The notes: generated by a model from the letters alone, not told the origin. A DNA stretch of 9,150 bases from an uncultured Bacilli bacterium (GCA_910586635.1 CAJUJA010000042.1:1-9150); one strand, 5' to 3'. Positions 1 to 6,654 are shown, numbered from the stretch's first letter. A program made the numbers and translations.

Positions 1-1420
1 CCCTTTCAATTTCTGGCAAGCTAATACCTGTTGTTCTATCTACAACATTTTGCAGACGGTTCATCCAGTTTCCGCTATGACATAAGTACTCAATATCACC
101 AGATGGATTTTGTTTTACATATTCCCTAATTTCTGTAATACTTTTTTTCGAAAACTCATTAAAATTATTAATAGTCATAATATAAGCAGCTCCTGATTGA
201 TTGCTAATCATATGATTTCTATCATGCTTTTCAAAAACAACATACCCATTTTTACATACATGAGCAATATATCCTTCAAATTTATTCTTACCCATTAAAG
301 TTATATATACTTGCTCCTTATTATTCTGATAAAATTTTCTCTTCTGAAGGGTCAATTTACTTATTTCCTGAGGTCTAGTAGGCCTTCTTCCCCTTTTTAC
401 CCTTTCCCTAGTGATTCCTGTATCTGTACCATTTGGAATGTATACTTCATCCGTTTCTACAATGTCAAAATTAGATAGAGTGCTTTTATGAAAGTCTAAT
501 AAATATTCTTTTACCTCCTCTGGAGAAAAGTCACTAAATGTATTATTTTTAAACCTTACCATATCAACATCAGGATGCTTTTTTATGTATTCTTTTAATT
601 TTTTAGTAAACGTTAAAAAGCTATACTTATTTCCTCTAAGAGTAACATTAATATTCGGAACCCCATTCTCTATTTTATGCATATAATAATTAATCGCATA
701 ATAAATAGACATATCGGTACTTTCAATCAAAGAACAATCATCCAACGTAGCTCCTGCTAAATAAAACATAAATTTTTCCTTATTAATCCCCTCTAATATC
801 TCTTCATTAAAAATAGCACTTTTAACAAAATCAATCAAATGCATTTGATTAACAATAACAGCAGTTAACTGCTGTTCAATATTTTCTACTACTTCCTTTG
901 GCTTAACTCTTCCATTTTCATCTTTTACTTGGTCAATAGCATGACTATATAATTCACAGTGACTTTGAGAAAAATGTTCAAGGTCCATTAAACTAGAGCA
1001 TTCTTTAATCTCTTGCCTTAATTCTTTAAGCTTGACATTTATGACATCTTTTACTTCATCAATATCATTACAGTTAGATATCATTGCTAACAATTCATTA
1101 TGGGATATATCTGTATAAAAATAGTAAAGCATTATTTGTGTCAATGAATAATAATTAATATAAAGTTGTTTCCTCTGACTACCACTCTCAAACAATAAGA
1201 TTTTCCCATAATCAAAAAAATGTTCTACTATAGGATCCGGTAATCTAAACGAGTCAATAAAATCATGTTTTAATTGATCCAATTTTTTTTGAAAAAACTT
1301 TCTTTCTGTTTTCCTATCAAAAAGTAATTTTATTTCATTTACATCAATTCTTGTGGTTTCCCCATAATTAGTACCAAAATTCATTAAATCTAATATCGAT
1401 AAACCGCTCTCATCAATCAT
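1..1420 (-). CDS. Large protein of unknown function (3' end outside window)
   Basis: I do not recognise this protein. The reading frame is open from the ATG at 1418-1420 to the left edge: 473 codons with no stop, C-terminus missing. The start is supported by a GGGGGA ribosome-binding site six bases upstream and by a promoter just before it. It has no signal peptide or evident membrane segment, so it is probably cytoplasmic. Residues 1-210 look mainly helical and charged. A basic patch (KRGRRPTRP, residues 342-350) may act as a linker or nucleic-acid contact. It is followed by a region that looks richer in beta strands (about 368-420, with YITLMGKNKFEGYIAHV). I see no catalytic signature. Its neighbour upstream on the same strand is a kinase-like gene, with which it shares promoter style but not a transcript start. 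A defence, regulatory or substrate role relative to that kinase is only a guess. Confidence 0.85.
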   Translation of the reverse strand, partial: MIDESGLSILDLMNFGTNYGETTRIDVNEIKLLFDRKTERKFFQKKLDQLKHDFIDSFRLPDPIVEHFFDYGKILLFESGSQRKQLYINYYSLTQIMLYYFYTDISHNELLAMISNCNDIDEVKDVINVKLKELRQEIKECSSLMDLEHFSQSHCELYSHAIDQVKDENGRVKPKEVVENIEQQLTAVIVNQMHLIDFVKSAIFNEEILEGINKEKFMFYLAGATLDDCSLIESTDMSIYYAINYYMHKIENGVPNINVTLRGNKYSFLTFTKKLKEYIKKHPDVDMVRFKNNTFSDFSPEEVKEYLLDFHKSTLSNFDIVETDEVYIPNGTDTGITRERVKRGRRPTRPQEISKLTLQKRKFYQNNKEQVYITLMGKNKFEGYIAHVCKNGYVVFEKHDRNHMISNQSGAAYIMTINNFNEFSKKSITEIREYVKQNPSGDIEYLCHSGNWMNRLQNVVDRTTGISLPEIER

Positions 1421-1444
1421 AACAATCCCCCTAAAACTTTATAT

Positions 1445-1473
1445 ATTGTACCTTAAACTAAATCCATCGTCAA
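1445..1473 (-). promoter_or_regulatory. Sigma-A-type promoter for the unknown gene at 1-1420
   Basis: Reading the minus strand, a -35 box TTGACG (1468-1473) and a -10 box TACAAT (1445-1450) are separated by exactly 17 bases. Each box has one mismatch to consensus. The expected transcription start is near 1438, giving a leader of only about 18 bases that contains the GGGGGA ribosome-binding site. The -35 box lies directly after the stop of the upstream kinase-like gene, so the two genes can be expressed separately. Confidence 0.8.
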
Positions 1474-1479
1474 TCCCTA

Positions 1480-2283
1480 TTACTTTTTCCTATATTCTTT
1501 AAAAAAATGTTTTGGGGTATCATAAGATCCAAATAGTGACTCTAATCTATCTGTAATATGCTCATTACTAGAAAGTTCATCTAAAAAAAGATTATACATT
1601 AAACCATTAAAATCATCAAAACTTTCTCTTAATTCATGAATAAACAAGGAATAAAGACCAAATTTTAATTGACTATAATTAGAAGATCGTAAATCATCTA
1701 TAGATAAGTCATAACAAGGATAAAACATATCTATATCACTAATATAAAATAGATGATCCTCTCTATTAAATAAAATATTATCTCTTTTACAATCTTGCAT
1801 TCCTATTCTATTTTTAGTTAAAAGTTCTAAATCATCCTCTAAGTTACCAATATTTTTTAATAACAAGGATATGGACATTTCCAGAATGGAACTATTTCTT
1901 TCCTCATTTAATAACTGCATCTGATAAGCATCATATCCATAATCTGTATTTTCCCTTCTATCCTTTATTTTTAATAAGTTAAAAGCCTTTAGTGTGTTTT
2001 TAAAAGAAAGATACCTCATCTTATAATAAGTAGCAGGTTCCAATGAAAAATCTTTACTATCATCAAAATAAATTTTTACCGCAGAAACTCCACTATCAGA
2101 TTGATATTTCCACACACTAGAATTCACTCCATTTCCTAGATAAAATAAATCCTTACCTCTAATAATATTTCCATTTATCTGTTCTAAGTCAAAATTTGGT
2201 TTAATCGTTTGCTTTGGAACATTTATTTTCCTAAAAACCTCAAACTTCGTAACATCACAATATAGAAATGGATCACCACTCAT
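1480..2283 (-). CDS. Protein-kinase-like protein, 267 residues
   Basis: Likely a cytoplasmic kinase-fold protein; its substrate is unknown. Visible signatures, in order: a glycine-loop-like stretch GNGVNSSVW (residues 50-58); a beta-3 lysine in SAVKIYF (K70); a catalytic-loop-like MQDCKRDNIL (162-171) with D164, K166 and N169 in the D-x-K-x-x-N pattern; and a metal-binding SDIDMF (182-187) in place of DFG. All core catalytic residues therefore appear present, although the HRD histidine-arginine pair is absent. At 267 residues it is a minimal kinase domain with no added sensor or membrane segment. I chose the ATG at 2281-2283 because GGAGGGG sits five bases upstream and the promoter lies just before it. 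A GTG at 2316 would extend the frame by 11 codons but would lie inside the promoter. It could instead belong to the aminoglycoside-phosphotransferase-like or HipA-like branches. The family assignment is inferred from motifs only. Confidence 0.6.
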   Translation of the reverse strand: MSGDPFLYCDVTKFEVFRKINVPKQTIKPNFDLEQINGNIIRGKDLFYLGNGVNSSVWKYQSDSGVSAVKIYFDDSKDFSLEPATYYKMRYLSFKNTLKAFNLLKIKDRRENTDYGYDAYQMQLLNEERNSSILEMSISLLLKNIGNLEDDLELLTKNRIGMQDCKRDNILFNREDHLFYISDIDMFYPCYDLSIDDLRSSNYSQLKFGLYSLFIHELRESFDDFNGLMYNLFLDELSSNEHITDRLESLFGSYDTPKHFFKEYRKK

Positions 2284-2288
2284 ATTAA

Positions 2289-2295
2289 CCCCTCC
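2289..2295 (-). promoter_or_regulatory. Ribosome-binding site that fixes the kinase-like start
   Basis: The minus strand reads GGAGGGG five bases before the ATG at 2283. The alternative upstream GTG at 2316 has no such site and overlaps the -10 box, so the shorter 267-residue protein is preferred. Confidence 0.75.
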
Positions 2296-2306
2296 AACGG
2301 AGCTAT

Positions 2307-2335
2307 AGTATAACACAAAGGGAAATTAATTACAA
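2307..2335 (-). promoter_or_regulatory. Sigma-A-type promoter for the kinase-like gene
   Basis: On the minus strand, TTGTAA (2330-2335) and TATACT (2307-2312) are separated by 17 bases. The -10 box has one mismatch and the -35 box two. Transcription would start near 2300, giving a leader of about 17 bases with the GGAGGGG site. It lies in the 72-base gap after rnhB, so the gene need not depend on the rbgA-rnhB transcript. Confidence 0.75.
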
Positions 2336-2355
2336 GGATGAATCTATAGAAAAAT

Positions 2356-3342
2356 TTATAATTGATGGTTCTTTATATAATCACTTACTGGCTTATAACT
2401 TCTTCTATGCTCATCCAGTATCCCATATTGATCAATTGCCTCTAAATGTTTTTTAGTAGAATACCCTTTATTATTTTTAAAATCATACATTGGATATTTT
2501 TGATCTAACTCCACCAACATTCTATCCCTTTCTACTTTAGCAATCACACTAGCAGCGGATATAGTAATACTTTTTAAATCACCTTTAATAATAGAGGTTG
2601 TTGGAATATCCACATCTAATGGCATGGCATCAATTAAAATATGTTCTGGTTTCATGTTACAATTACAAATTGCCTTTTTCATTGCAAGTTTTGTTGCCTC
2701 ATAAATATTGACTTCATCAATTTTTTTCTCATCTATAATTCCAACACCAATAGAGATAGCCTGTTTTTTTATTTTATCATAAAATTCTTCTCTTTTTTTC
2801 TCACTTAGTTTTTTAGAGTCAGTAAGTCCTTCTAATTCAAATTTATCTGGTAAAATCACGCAAGCAGCAACAACGGGTCCCACTAGCGGTCCTCGTCCCA
2901 CCTCATCTACCCCAGCAATAAATTCAATTCCTTGTTCTCTTAACTTCCTCTCATATCGGTAATTATCCCTACTACATAAATATAAATCTAACTTTTCGAT
3001 TATTTTCTTCTCTTTTTTTCTATTAAGCAATTTCTTTACTTCTAAACATTTTTCTAAAGTCATAAACTGATACCCATTGATCTCAATAAAATCATTTGGA
3101 TAATAAAAATAATCTCCAAGTTGAAAAACATCATATACTTTAGATTCACCGAAATCTTCTTGTCTAATATTCCACTCCACTAAATTATAATAATCTAAAC
3201 TACAGGATAAATCGATATTCCCTGTTTCAGAGATAATATTTTGAACAACCAAACTTGCTCCAGTAATTACTATATACTTATCCTTATCTAAATTCAGACT
3301 ATCCAATTTTTTAAATATTTCTTCTTTTGTTATAATTTCCAC
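2356..3342 (-). CDS. rnhB: Ribonuclease HII with an unusual N-terminal domain
   Basis: RNase HII cuts the RNA strand of RNA/DNA hybrids and initiates removal of single ribonucleotides from DNA. The C-terminal domain (about 140-325) is complete: GVDEVGRG (144-151) supplies D146, E147 and the GRG ribonucleotide-recognition loop; LIDAM supplies D238; AKVERDRM supplies D273; and KGYSTKKH contains the conserved Tyr294. Residues 1-125 are not the short extension seen in Bacillus RnhB. They resemble a nucleotidyltransferase-like fold (ITGASLVV, then TGNIDLS, then IEINGYQF and KKLLNRKKEKKIIEKL). At 328 residues the protein is clearly longer than usual (about 200-260). The GTG start at 3340-3342 is the first possible in frame, because TAG precedes it directly. 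Its ribosome-binding site is poor, so the exact start is uncertain. It follows rbgA after 44 bases, the usual Bacillota order. Confidence 0.95.
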   Translation of the reverse strand: MEIITKEEIFKKLDSLNLDKDKYIVITGASLVVQNIISETGNIDLSCSLDYYNLVEWNIRQEDFGESKVYDVFQLGDYFYYPNDFIEINGYQFMTLEKCLEVKKLLNRKKEKKIIEKLDLYLCSRDNYRYERKLREQGIEFIAGVDEVGRGPLVGPVVAACVILPDKFELEGLTDSKKLSEKKREEFYDKIKKQAISIGVGIIDEKKIDEVNIYEATKLAMKKAICNCNMKPEHILIDAMPLDVDIPTTSIIKGDLKSITISAASVIAKVERDRMLVELDQKYPMYDFKNNKGYSTKKHLEAIDQYGILDEHRRSYKPVSDYIKNHQL

Positions 3343-3386
3343 CTACTTTACTATCAATTAAATTCTAGAAAAGAGAAATAATTGTA

Positions 3387-4262
3387 TTACCTCTCATCCT
3401 CTAATCTATCTAGTGTAACATTTCCTAAATATCCATTTTTCAAGTCATGAATAATGATATTTGCAACCTTATCATAGTCAGCTACACCTCCACGAGTTAG
3501 TGCACCTCGCCTTTTACCAATTGTTTCAAAGGCCTCTATCAGATCTTCATCTAACCCTTTTATACCATAACGATTTTCTAATTCCCTAGGATATAGCTCC
3601 ATCATCTTCTTTAGAATAAAACAAGCAAGATCCATACTATCAATTACCTCTTCTTTGATAGAAGAAAGAGCTGCTAGTATATGGGCATTTTCTTGATTAT
3701 CTAGTTTTGGCCATAAAATTCCAGGGGAGTCTAATAACTCGATATCTTTATTAATTCTTATCCAAGAAAGATTTTTAGTAACCCCTGGTCGATTACCCAC
3801 TCCTGCTGATTTTTTGCCTACTAGTCTGTTAATTAACGTTGACTTTCCTACATTGGGAACTCCTATAATCAAAGCCCTAACACTTCTAGTTCTGAGCCCT
3901 TTTTCTAATCTTTTCTGATTTTCTGATGTAATAATTTCTTTACTTTTTTCTATAATTTTTAATGCCTCTTTTGCATTCATTAAATCTACTGGCATTACAG
4001 TATAATCTAACGACTCATAATATTTAATAAATTTATCTGTTTCCTCTTTATCACAGATATCATATTTTGTCATAATAAGGATCATTTTTTTATTCCCTAT
4101 TACTTCATCCATATCTACTATTTTAGAAGATATAGGCATACGTGAATCTATCACTTCATAGACAATATCAATTAAATTTATCTTTTCTTTTATCTCCCTT
4201 TTTGTTTTAGCCATATGACCTGGATACCAATTTATATTTGTCGAATTTTGTCGATTGTTCAT
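3387..4262 (-). CDS. rbgA: Ribosome biogenesis GTPase RbgA (YlqF)
   Basis: RbgA is a circularly permuted GTPase needed for late assembly of the 50S ribosomal subunit. The permuted motif order is visible: the family N-terminal signature WYPGHMAKTKREI (residues 12-24), then G4 TKYD (65-68), G1 P-loop GVPNVGKST (134-142), G2 Thr162 in PGVTKN, and G3 DSPG (178-181), followed by the C-terminal helical RNA-binding region. The length of 291 residues matches the family (about 280-290). G4 is TKYD instead of the common NKxD. I chose the ATG at 4260-4262 because AGGAAG lies eight bases upstream. A GTG at 4271 would overlap the preceding stop but leaves no room for a ribosome-binding site. The upstream ASCH gene ends only five bases before this start, so the two are very likely translated from one transcript. 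rnhB follows. Confidence 0.95.
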   Translation of the reverse strand: MNNRQNSTNINWYPGHMAKTKREIKEKINLIDIVYEVIDSRMPISSKIVDMDEVIGNKKMILIMTKYDICDKEETDKFIKYYESLDYTVMPVDLMNAKEALKIIEKSKEIITSENQKRLEKGLRTRSVRALIIGVPNVGKSTLINRLVGKKSAGVGNRPGVTKNLSWIRINKDIELLDSPGILWPKLDNQENAHILAALSSIKEEVIDSMDLACFILKKMMELYPRELENRYGIKGLDEDLIEAFETIGKRRGALTRGGVADYDKVANIIIHDLKNGYLGNVTLDRLEDER

Positions 4263-4267
4263 TATTC

Positions 4268-4621
4268 TCACTTCCTATCTTCTATCACTCTTACTTCTAT
4301 GCCAATAACTCCATATTTATCTTGTTCTTCTTTAGAATAATATTTTTCCATATCTTTAGGATTTGCAATATCATTTATATCATATCCCATTGATATTTTA
4401 TCAAAATACTTATATAATTCATCAAAATTTGAATATTTGTATAATCTTACTATTTCAACTATTATGACTTCTAATGTTGTTCTATTTGTAAACTCTATCA
4501 AATCTTTTTCCTTTAGCAGTTGTCTTTTTTCATCATTTAATCTCAATTCTATGGTTTTTGTTCCATCTTTTATACGATTAAATGGGTCATTATTTAAATT
4601 CATATTATGTGTCGTTTTCAT
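4268..4621 (-). CDS. ASCH-domain protein, YqfB-like type (117 residues)
   Basis: ASCH domains have an RNA-binding PUA-like beta barrel. One member, E. coli YqfB, hydrolyses N4-acetylcytidine; most are uncharacterised. The core signature is KDGTKTIELRLNDEKR (residues 18-33), with the G-x-K-x-x-E-x-R pattern at G20, K22, E25 and R27, followed by KEKDLIEFTN. The single small domain fills the protein. The start at 4619-4621 is chosen because GGAGG lies seven bases upstream; a TTG at 4636 would add five residues and cover that site. It ends in TGA, five bases before the rbgA ATG, and lies 25 bases after another ASCH gene of a different subtype. A role in nucleoside hydrolysis, RNA binding or translation is plausible but unproven. 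Confidence 0.85.
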   Translation of the reverse strand: MKTTHNMNLNNDPFNRIKDGTKTIELRLNDEKRQLLKEKDLIEFTNRTTLEVIIVEIVRLYKYSNFDELYKYFDKISMGYDINDIANPKDMEKYYSKEEQDKYGVIGIEVRVIEDRK

Positions 4622-4646
4622 ACTTATCCTCCACAATAATTATTTT

Positions 4647-5039
4647 TTAATTTTCGTAATCATAATCCCATAAGCTTAATTTACCATTTACTTCAATAGG
4701 ATTTATTTTTTCAACATTTTCTATTTTAAATCCATATCCGTCCCAGTCACCTTTATTAATTAATCCTTTATATACAACAGGATCTTTTTTACACATTTTT
4801 TGCGCAAATTCTTCATCTACATATATACAGTCTGTAATAGTTGCTTTTGCAATTATTTGACCAACGGGATATTCTAAATTTAAATGTTTGAATCTATTCA
4901 TTGCTTTTTTATCTATACTTTTACCAGCGTGAATTAATATATCTCCACGATATTTGGTTTTCCAAGTTCTAAATTCATATTCTTTATAGCCTTCAGCAAT
5001 TAATGTTGACCACGGTTGCTTTATAGTTATAACTTTCAT
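4647..5039 (-). CDS. ASCH-domain protein, second subtype (130 residues)
   Basis: The N-terminus carries the classic ASCH start: MKVITIKQPWSTLIAEGYKE, then YEFRTWKTKYRGDILIHAGK. It has the K-Q-P-W turn (residues 7-10), G17-x-K19-x-x-E22-x-R24 and the RGD-x-LIH strand (31-37). This subtype is often annotated as an RNA-binding or helicase-associated ASCH protein; its substrate is unknown. I chose the ATG at 5037-5039 because GGAGG lies five bases upstream. An ATG ten codons earlier (5069) would include that site in the coding sequence. Only 25 bases separate it from the next ASCH gene, and it follows the small DUF6870-like gene after 66 bases, so these form one likely transcript. The two ASCH proteins share the domain but little sequence, which argues against a recent tandem duplication. 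Confidence 0.85.
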   Translation of the reverse strand: MKVITIKQPWSTLIAEGYKEYEFRTWKTKYRGDILIHAGKSIDKKAMNRFKHLNLEYPVGQIIAKATITDCIYVDEEFAQKMCKKDPVVYKGLINKGDWDGYGFKIENVEKINPIEVNGKLSLWDYDYEN

Positions 5040-5105
5040 TTTTACCTCCATTAATTTTTTTTCATTCATCTATATAAATTCTCTAAAACTTTAGTAAGAC
5101 AATCG

Positions 5106-5342
5106 TCAGCAGTTTTTATCAGTATCTGAAAATCTTATTCTAACTAATTTTCCATTTACCTTAAATATATAGGGATTTTTTGCTTTCATTATAAAATCCA
5201 ATATTCTTTCTTCACTAGGTTTTCTTCTATCTATTTTTATATCTGTTATTTCATCCACTTCTTCTAATTTTACATCATCAAGATTTACATTTCTGCAACG
5301 TTCTAATTTTTCTGCTAATTCTTTAATATTATATTTATTCAT
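5106..5342 (-). CDS. Small DUF6870-like protein, 78 residues
   Basis: This is a small acidic-to-neutral soluble protein without signal peptide or membrane segment. The second half carries the pattern PSEERILDFI, then NPYIFKVNGKLVRIRFSDTD (about residues 46-76), which resembles DUF6870 proteins that I associate with conjugative and other mobile elements of Bacillota. That family match is from memory and has no known function. The ATG at 5340-5342 is preferred over a TTG five codons upstream because GGAG lies nine bases before it and the promoter is placed accordingly. It ends in TGA. It is the first gene after a clear promoter and leads the ASCH-ASCH-rbgA-rnhB series. An inverted repeat brackets its promoter, so it might be regulated, possibly by itself. 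Confidence 0.7.
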   Translation of the reverse strand: MNKYNIKELAEKLERCRNVNLDDVKLEEVDEITDIKIDRRKPSEERILDFIMKAKNPYIFKVNGKLVRIRFSDTDKNC

Positions 5343-5344
5343 AA

Positions 5345-5400
5345 AATCACACTCCAACCTGATTATATATTTAAATGTATATAATGTTAAATGTGTGATT
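5345..5400. repeat. 8-base inverted repeat bracketing a promoter
   Basis: AATCACAC at 5345-5352 and its exact complement GTGTGATT at 5393-5400 flank the -35/-10 boxes at 5362-5390. The left copy overlaps the ribosome-binding site of the DUF6870-like gene and the right copy lies upstream of the -35 box. The right copy also sits in a small local dyad (GTGT-GATT-ACAC, 5393-5404). This layout fits an operator pair, but 8-base arms in AT-rich DNA can occur by chance. Confidence 0.35.
5362..5390 (-). promoter_or_regulatory. Strong sigma-A-type promoter for the small-protein/ASCH series
   Basis: On the minus strand, TTAACA (5385-5390, one mismatch) and a perfect TATAAT (5362-5367) are separated by 17 bases. 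The leader would be about 12-14 bases. No comparable promoter is seen between here and rbgA, so this one may drive the DUF6870-like gene, both ASCH genes, rbgA and rnhB. A weak TTGTCT/TATATA pair near 5060-5095 has poor spacing. Confidence 0.8.
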
Positions 5401-5429
5401 ACACTTTTTATAGATTAATTATCATTATT

Positions 5430-6491
5430 TCACTCATTTTTTAAATCTTCTTTAGATAATTCATATATTTCTTTCTCATCTTTAATTATTTTAATCAGCT
5501 CTTCCTTAGTAGGTAAATAAGTTAAATATTTAGAAGCATATACATTTTTTATTTCATCCCCTAGAGTCATTTCAACTACTGCATCATCTTTATCAGCACA
5601 TAATAGTATTCCGATTGGCTCATTTTCTCCTTCTATCATTTGAGTCTTTTTATAATAATTAACATACATTTGCATTTGACCAATATCTTGATGAGTAAGT
5701 TTTCCTATCTTTAAATCTATTATTACAAAACACTTTGCTAATCTATTATAAAATATCAAATCTGGATAATAATATTCTGCACCTATCTTAATTTTTTGTT
5801 GACTTGCAACAAATGAGAATCCTCTACCAAGCTCTAATAAAAACTCTGTTAAATGTGATAATAACGCACTTTCTAAGTCTGTTTCTAAATAGTTTTTATT
5901 TTCTTTTAGACCAGCAAATTCAAATATATATGGTGATTTTAATATTTCTTCTGGCTCACGTTCAATAATTCCCTTTTTGGATTCATTAATTATCATATTT
6001 TTGTCGGGAGAGATTAAATATCTGTCATATAATTTAGTATTTATTTGTCTACGCAGTTCTCTACAACCCCAATTAGATTTGATAGATTCTAATTCATAAA
6101 AATCTCTTTCTTCTTTTCTATCTATTTTTATTAATTCTTGAAAATGAGCCCAAGATAATTCGGTCGACACTGTCGACCATATTGGATACATTTCATAAAA
6201 TCTTCGCATTCTTCTAATACTTACTGAAGAAAAACCACTTCCGAACTCTTTTGTTAATTTAGAAGATAAAACATCAATTATCTTTTTTCCATAACTTGCT
6301 TTTGTACTGTTTTCTGATAATTCATAAGTTATTTTACCAACATACCAATATACTTCTGTCATCGTATTATCAATATGTTTAAACATCTTTTCTCTAGCTG
6401 TTATTATTTTATTTCGTATATCTTGATAAATATTTTCAACACCAATTAACTCATTTTCGTTATTTACTGCTATATCATTTTCCTTTTTCAA
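5430..6491 (-). CDS. DUF1016/YhcG-type PD-(D/E)XK nuclease
   Basis: A two-domain protein. An N-terminal DUF1016-type helical domain (about residues 20-165) contains YWYVGKITYE, SVSIRRMRRFYEMYP and the family motif ELSWAHFQELIKI. The C-terminal PD-(D/E)XK nuclease fold has its PD at 243-244 (YYYPDLIFYN), the D-x-K element IDLKIG (D259, K261) and the following GQMQMYVNYY. The catalytic set is complete, so it should be an active DNA- or RNA-cleaving enzyme. Related YhcG proteins occur near type I restriction and other accessory genes, but no restriction subunits are visible here. I prefer the TTG at 6489-6491, giving 353 residues as usual for the family, because a nearly perfect Shine-Dalgarno lies four bases upstream. 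A TTG at 6524 and an ATG at 6575 are in frame but less well supported. The gene ends in TGA. It contains a GC-rich palindrome at 6162-6178. Confidence 0.9.
   Translation of the reverse strand: MKKENDIAVNNENELIGVENIYQDIRNKIITAREKMFKHIDNTMTEVYWYVGKITYELSENSTKASYGKKIIDVLSSKLTKEFGSGFSSVSIRRMRRFYEMYPIWSTVSTELSWAHFQELIKIDRKEERDFYELESIKSNWGCRELRRQINTKLYDRYLISPDKNMIINESKKGIIEREPEEILKSPYIFEFAGLKENKNYLETDLESALLSHLTEFLLELGRGFSFVASQQKIKIGAEYYYPDLIFYNRLAKCFVIIDLKIGKLTHQDIGQMQMYVNYYKKTQMIEGENEPIGILLCADKDDAVVEMTLGDEIKNVYASKYLTYLPTKEELIKIIKDEKEIYELSKEDLKNE
6162..6178. repeat. 17-base GC-rich palindrome inside the nuclease gene
   Basis: GGTCGACA-c-TGTCGACC: two perfect 8-base arms around a single central base at 6170, with GTCGAC occurring twice. 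It encodes the W-S-T-V-S-T stretch just before the conserved LSWAH motif. Such GC-rich symmetry is conspicuous in this AT-rich DNA and uses TCG serine codons, which are unusual here. It may be a coding coincidence or a recognition site. Confidence 0.6.
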
Positions 6492-6495
6492 AATT

Positions 6496-6507
6496 ATCAC
6501 ATCCTTT
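6496..6507 (-). promoter_or_regulatory. Near-perfect Shine-Dalgarno deciding the nuclease start
   Basis: The minus strand reads AAAGGATGTGAT, 11 of 12 bases identical to the full anti-Shine-Dalgarno complement AAAGGAGGTGAT. It lies four bases before the TTG at 6489-6491. This is the longest such match in the window and outweighs the weaker AAAGGTGAT in front of the in-frame TTG at 6524. Confidence 0.7.
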
Positions 6508-6654
6508 ATTTTTTGTAGGGGTTTCAACGTCGTAATCACCTTTCTAATTCCTATTATAAATACCATCATTAACACTATATTTTATCAATTTTTATTGATT
6601 TAGAAGCTTTTTTAATGAAATTATGCAAGATCTAAATTGGATAATTTCCTTTAT

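Noticed and set aside
2284..2316. Upstream GTG start for the kinase-like gene adding 11 residues
   Set aside because: The extension overlaps the -10 box and the GGAGGGG ribosome-binding site, both of which point to the ATG at 2283.
3343..3386. Possible terminator between rbgA and rnhB (AGAGGTAATA ... TATTTCTCT)
   Set aside because: The stem needs a bulge, is AT-rich and has only a four-base T tract. The short gap and conserved gene order favour co-transcription.
4263..4271. GTG start for rbgA overlapping the ASCH stop by four bases
   Set aside because: It has no room for a ribosome-binding site, whereas the ATG at 4262 has AGGAAG at a good distance and matches the family N-terminus.
4437..4673. 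Plus-strand frame of 78 codons with hydrophobic translation
   Set aside because: It lies wholly antisense to an ASCH gene and the gap beside it. Its hydrophobic content is the usual reverse image of Lys/Glu-rich coding sequence, and it has no clear ribosome-binding site.
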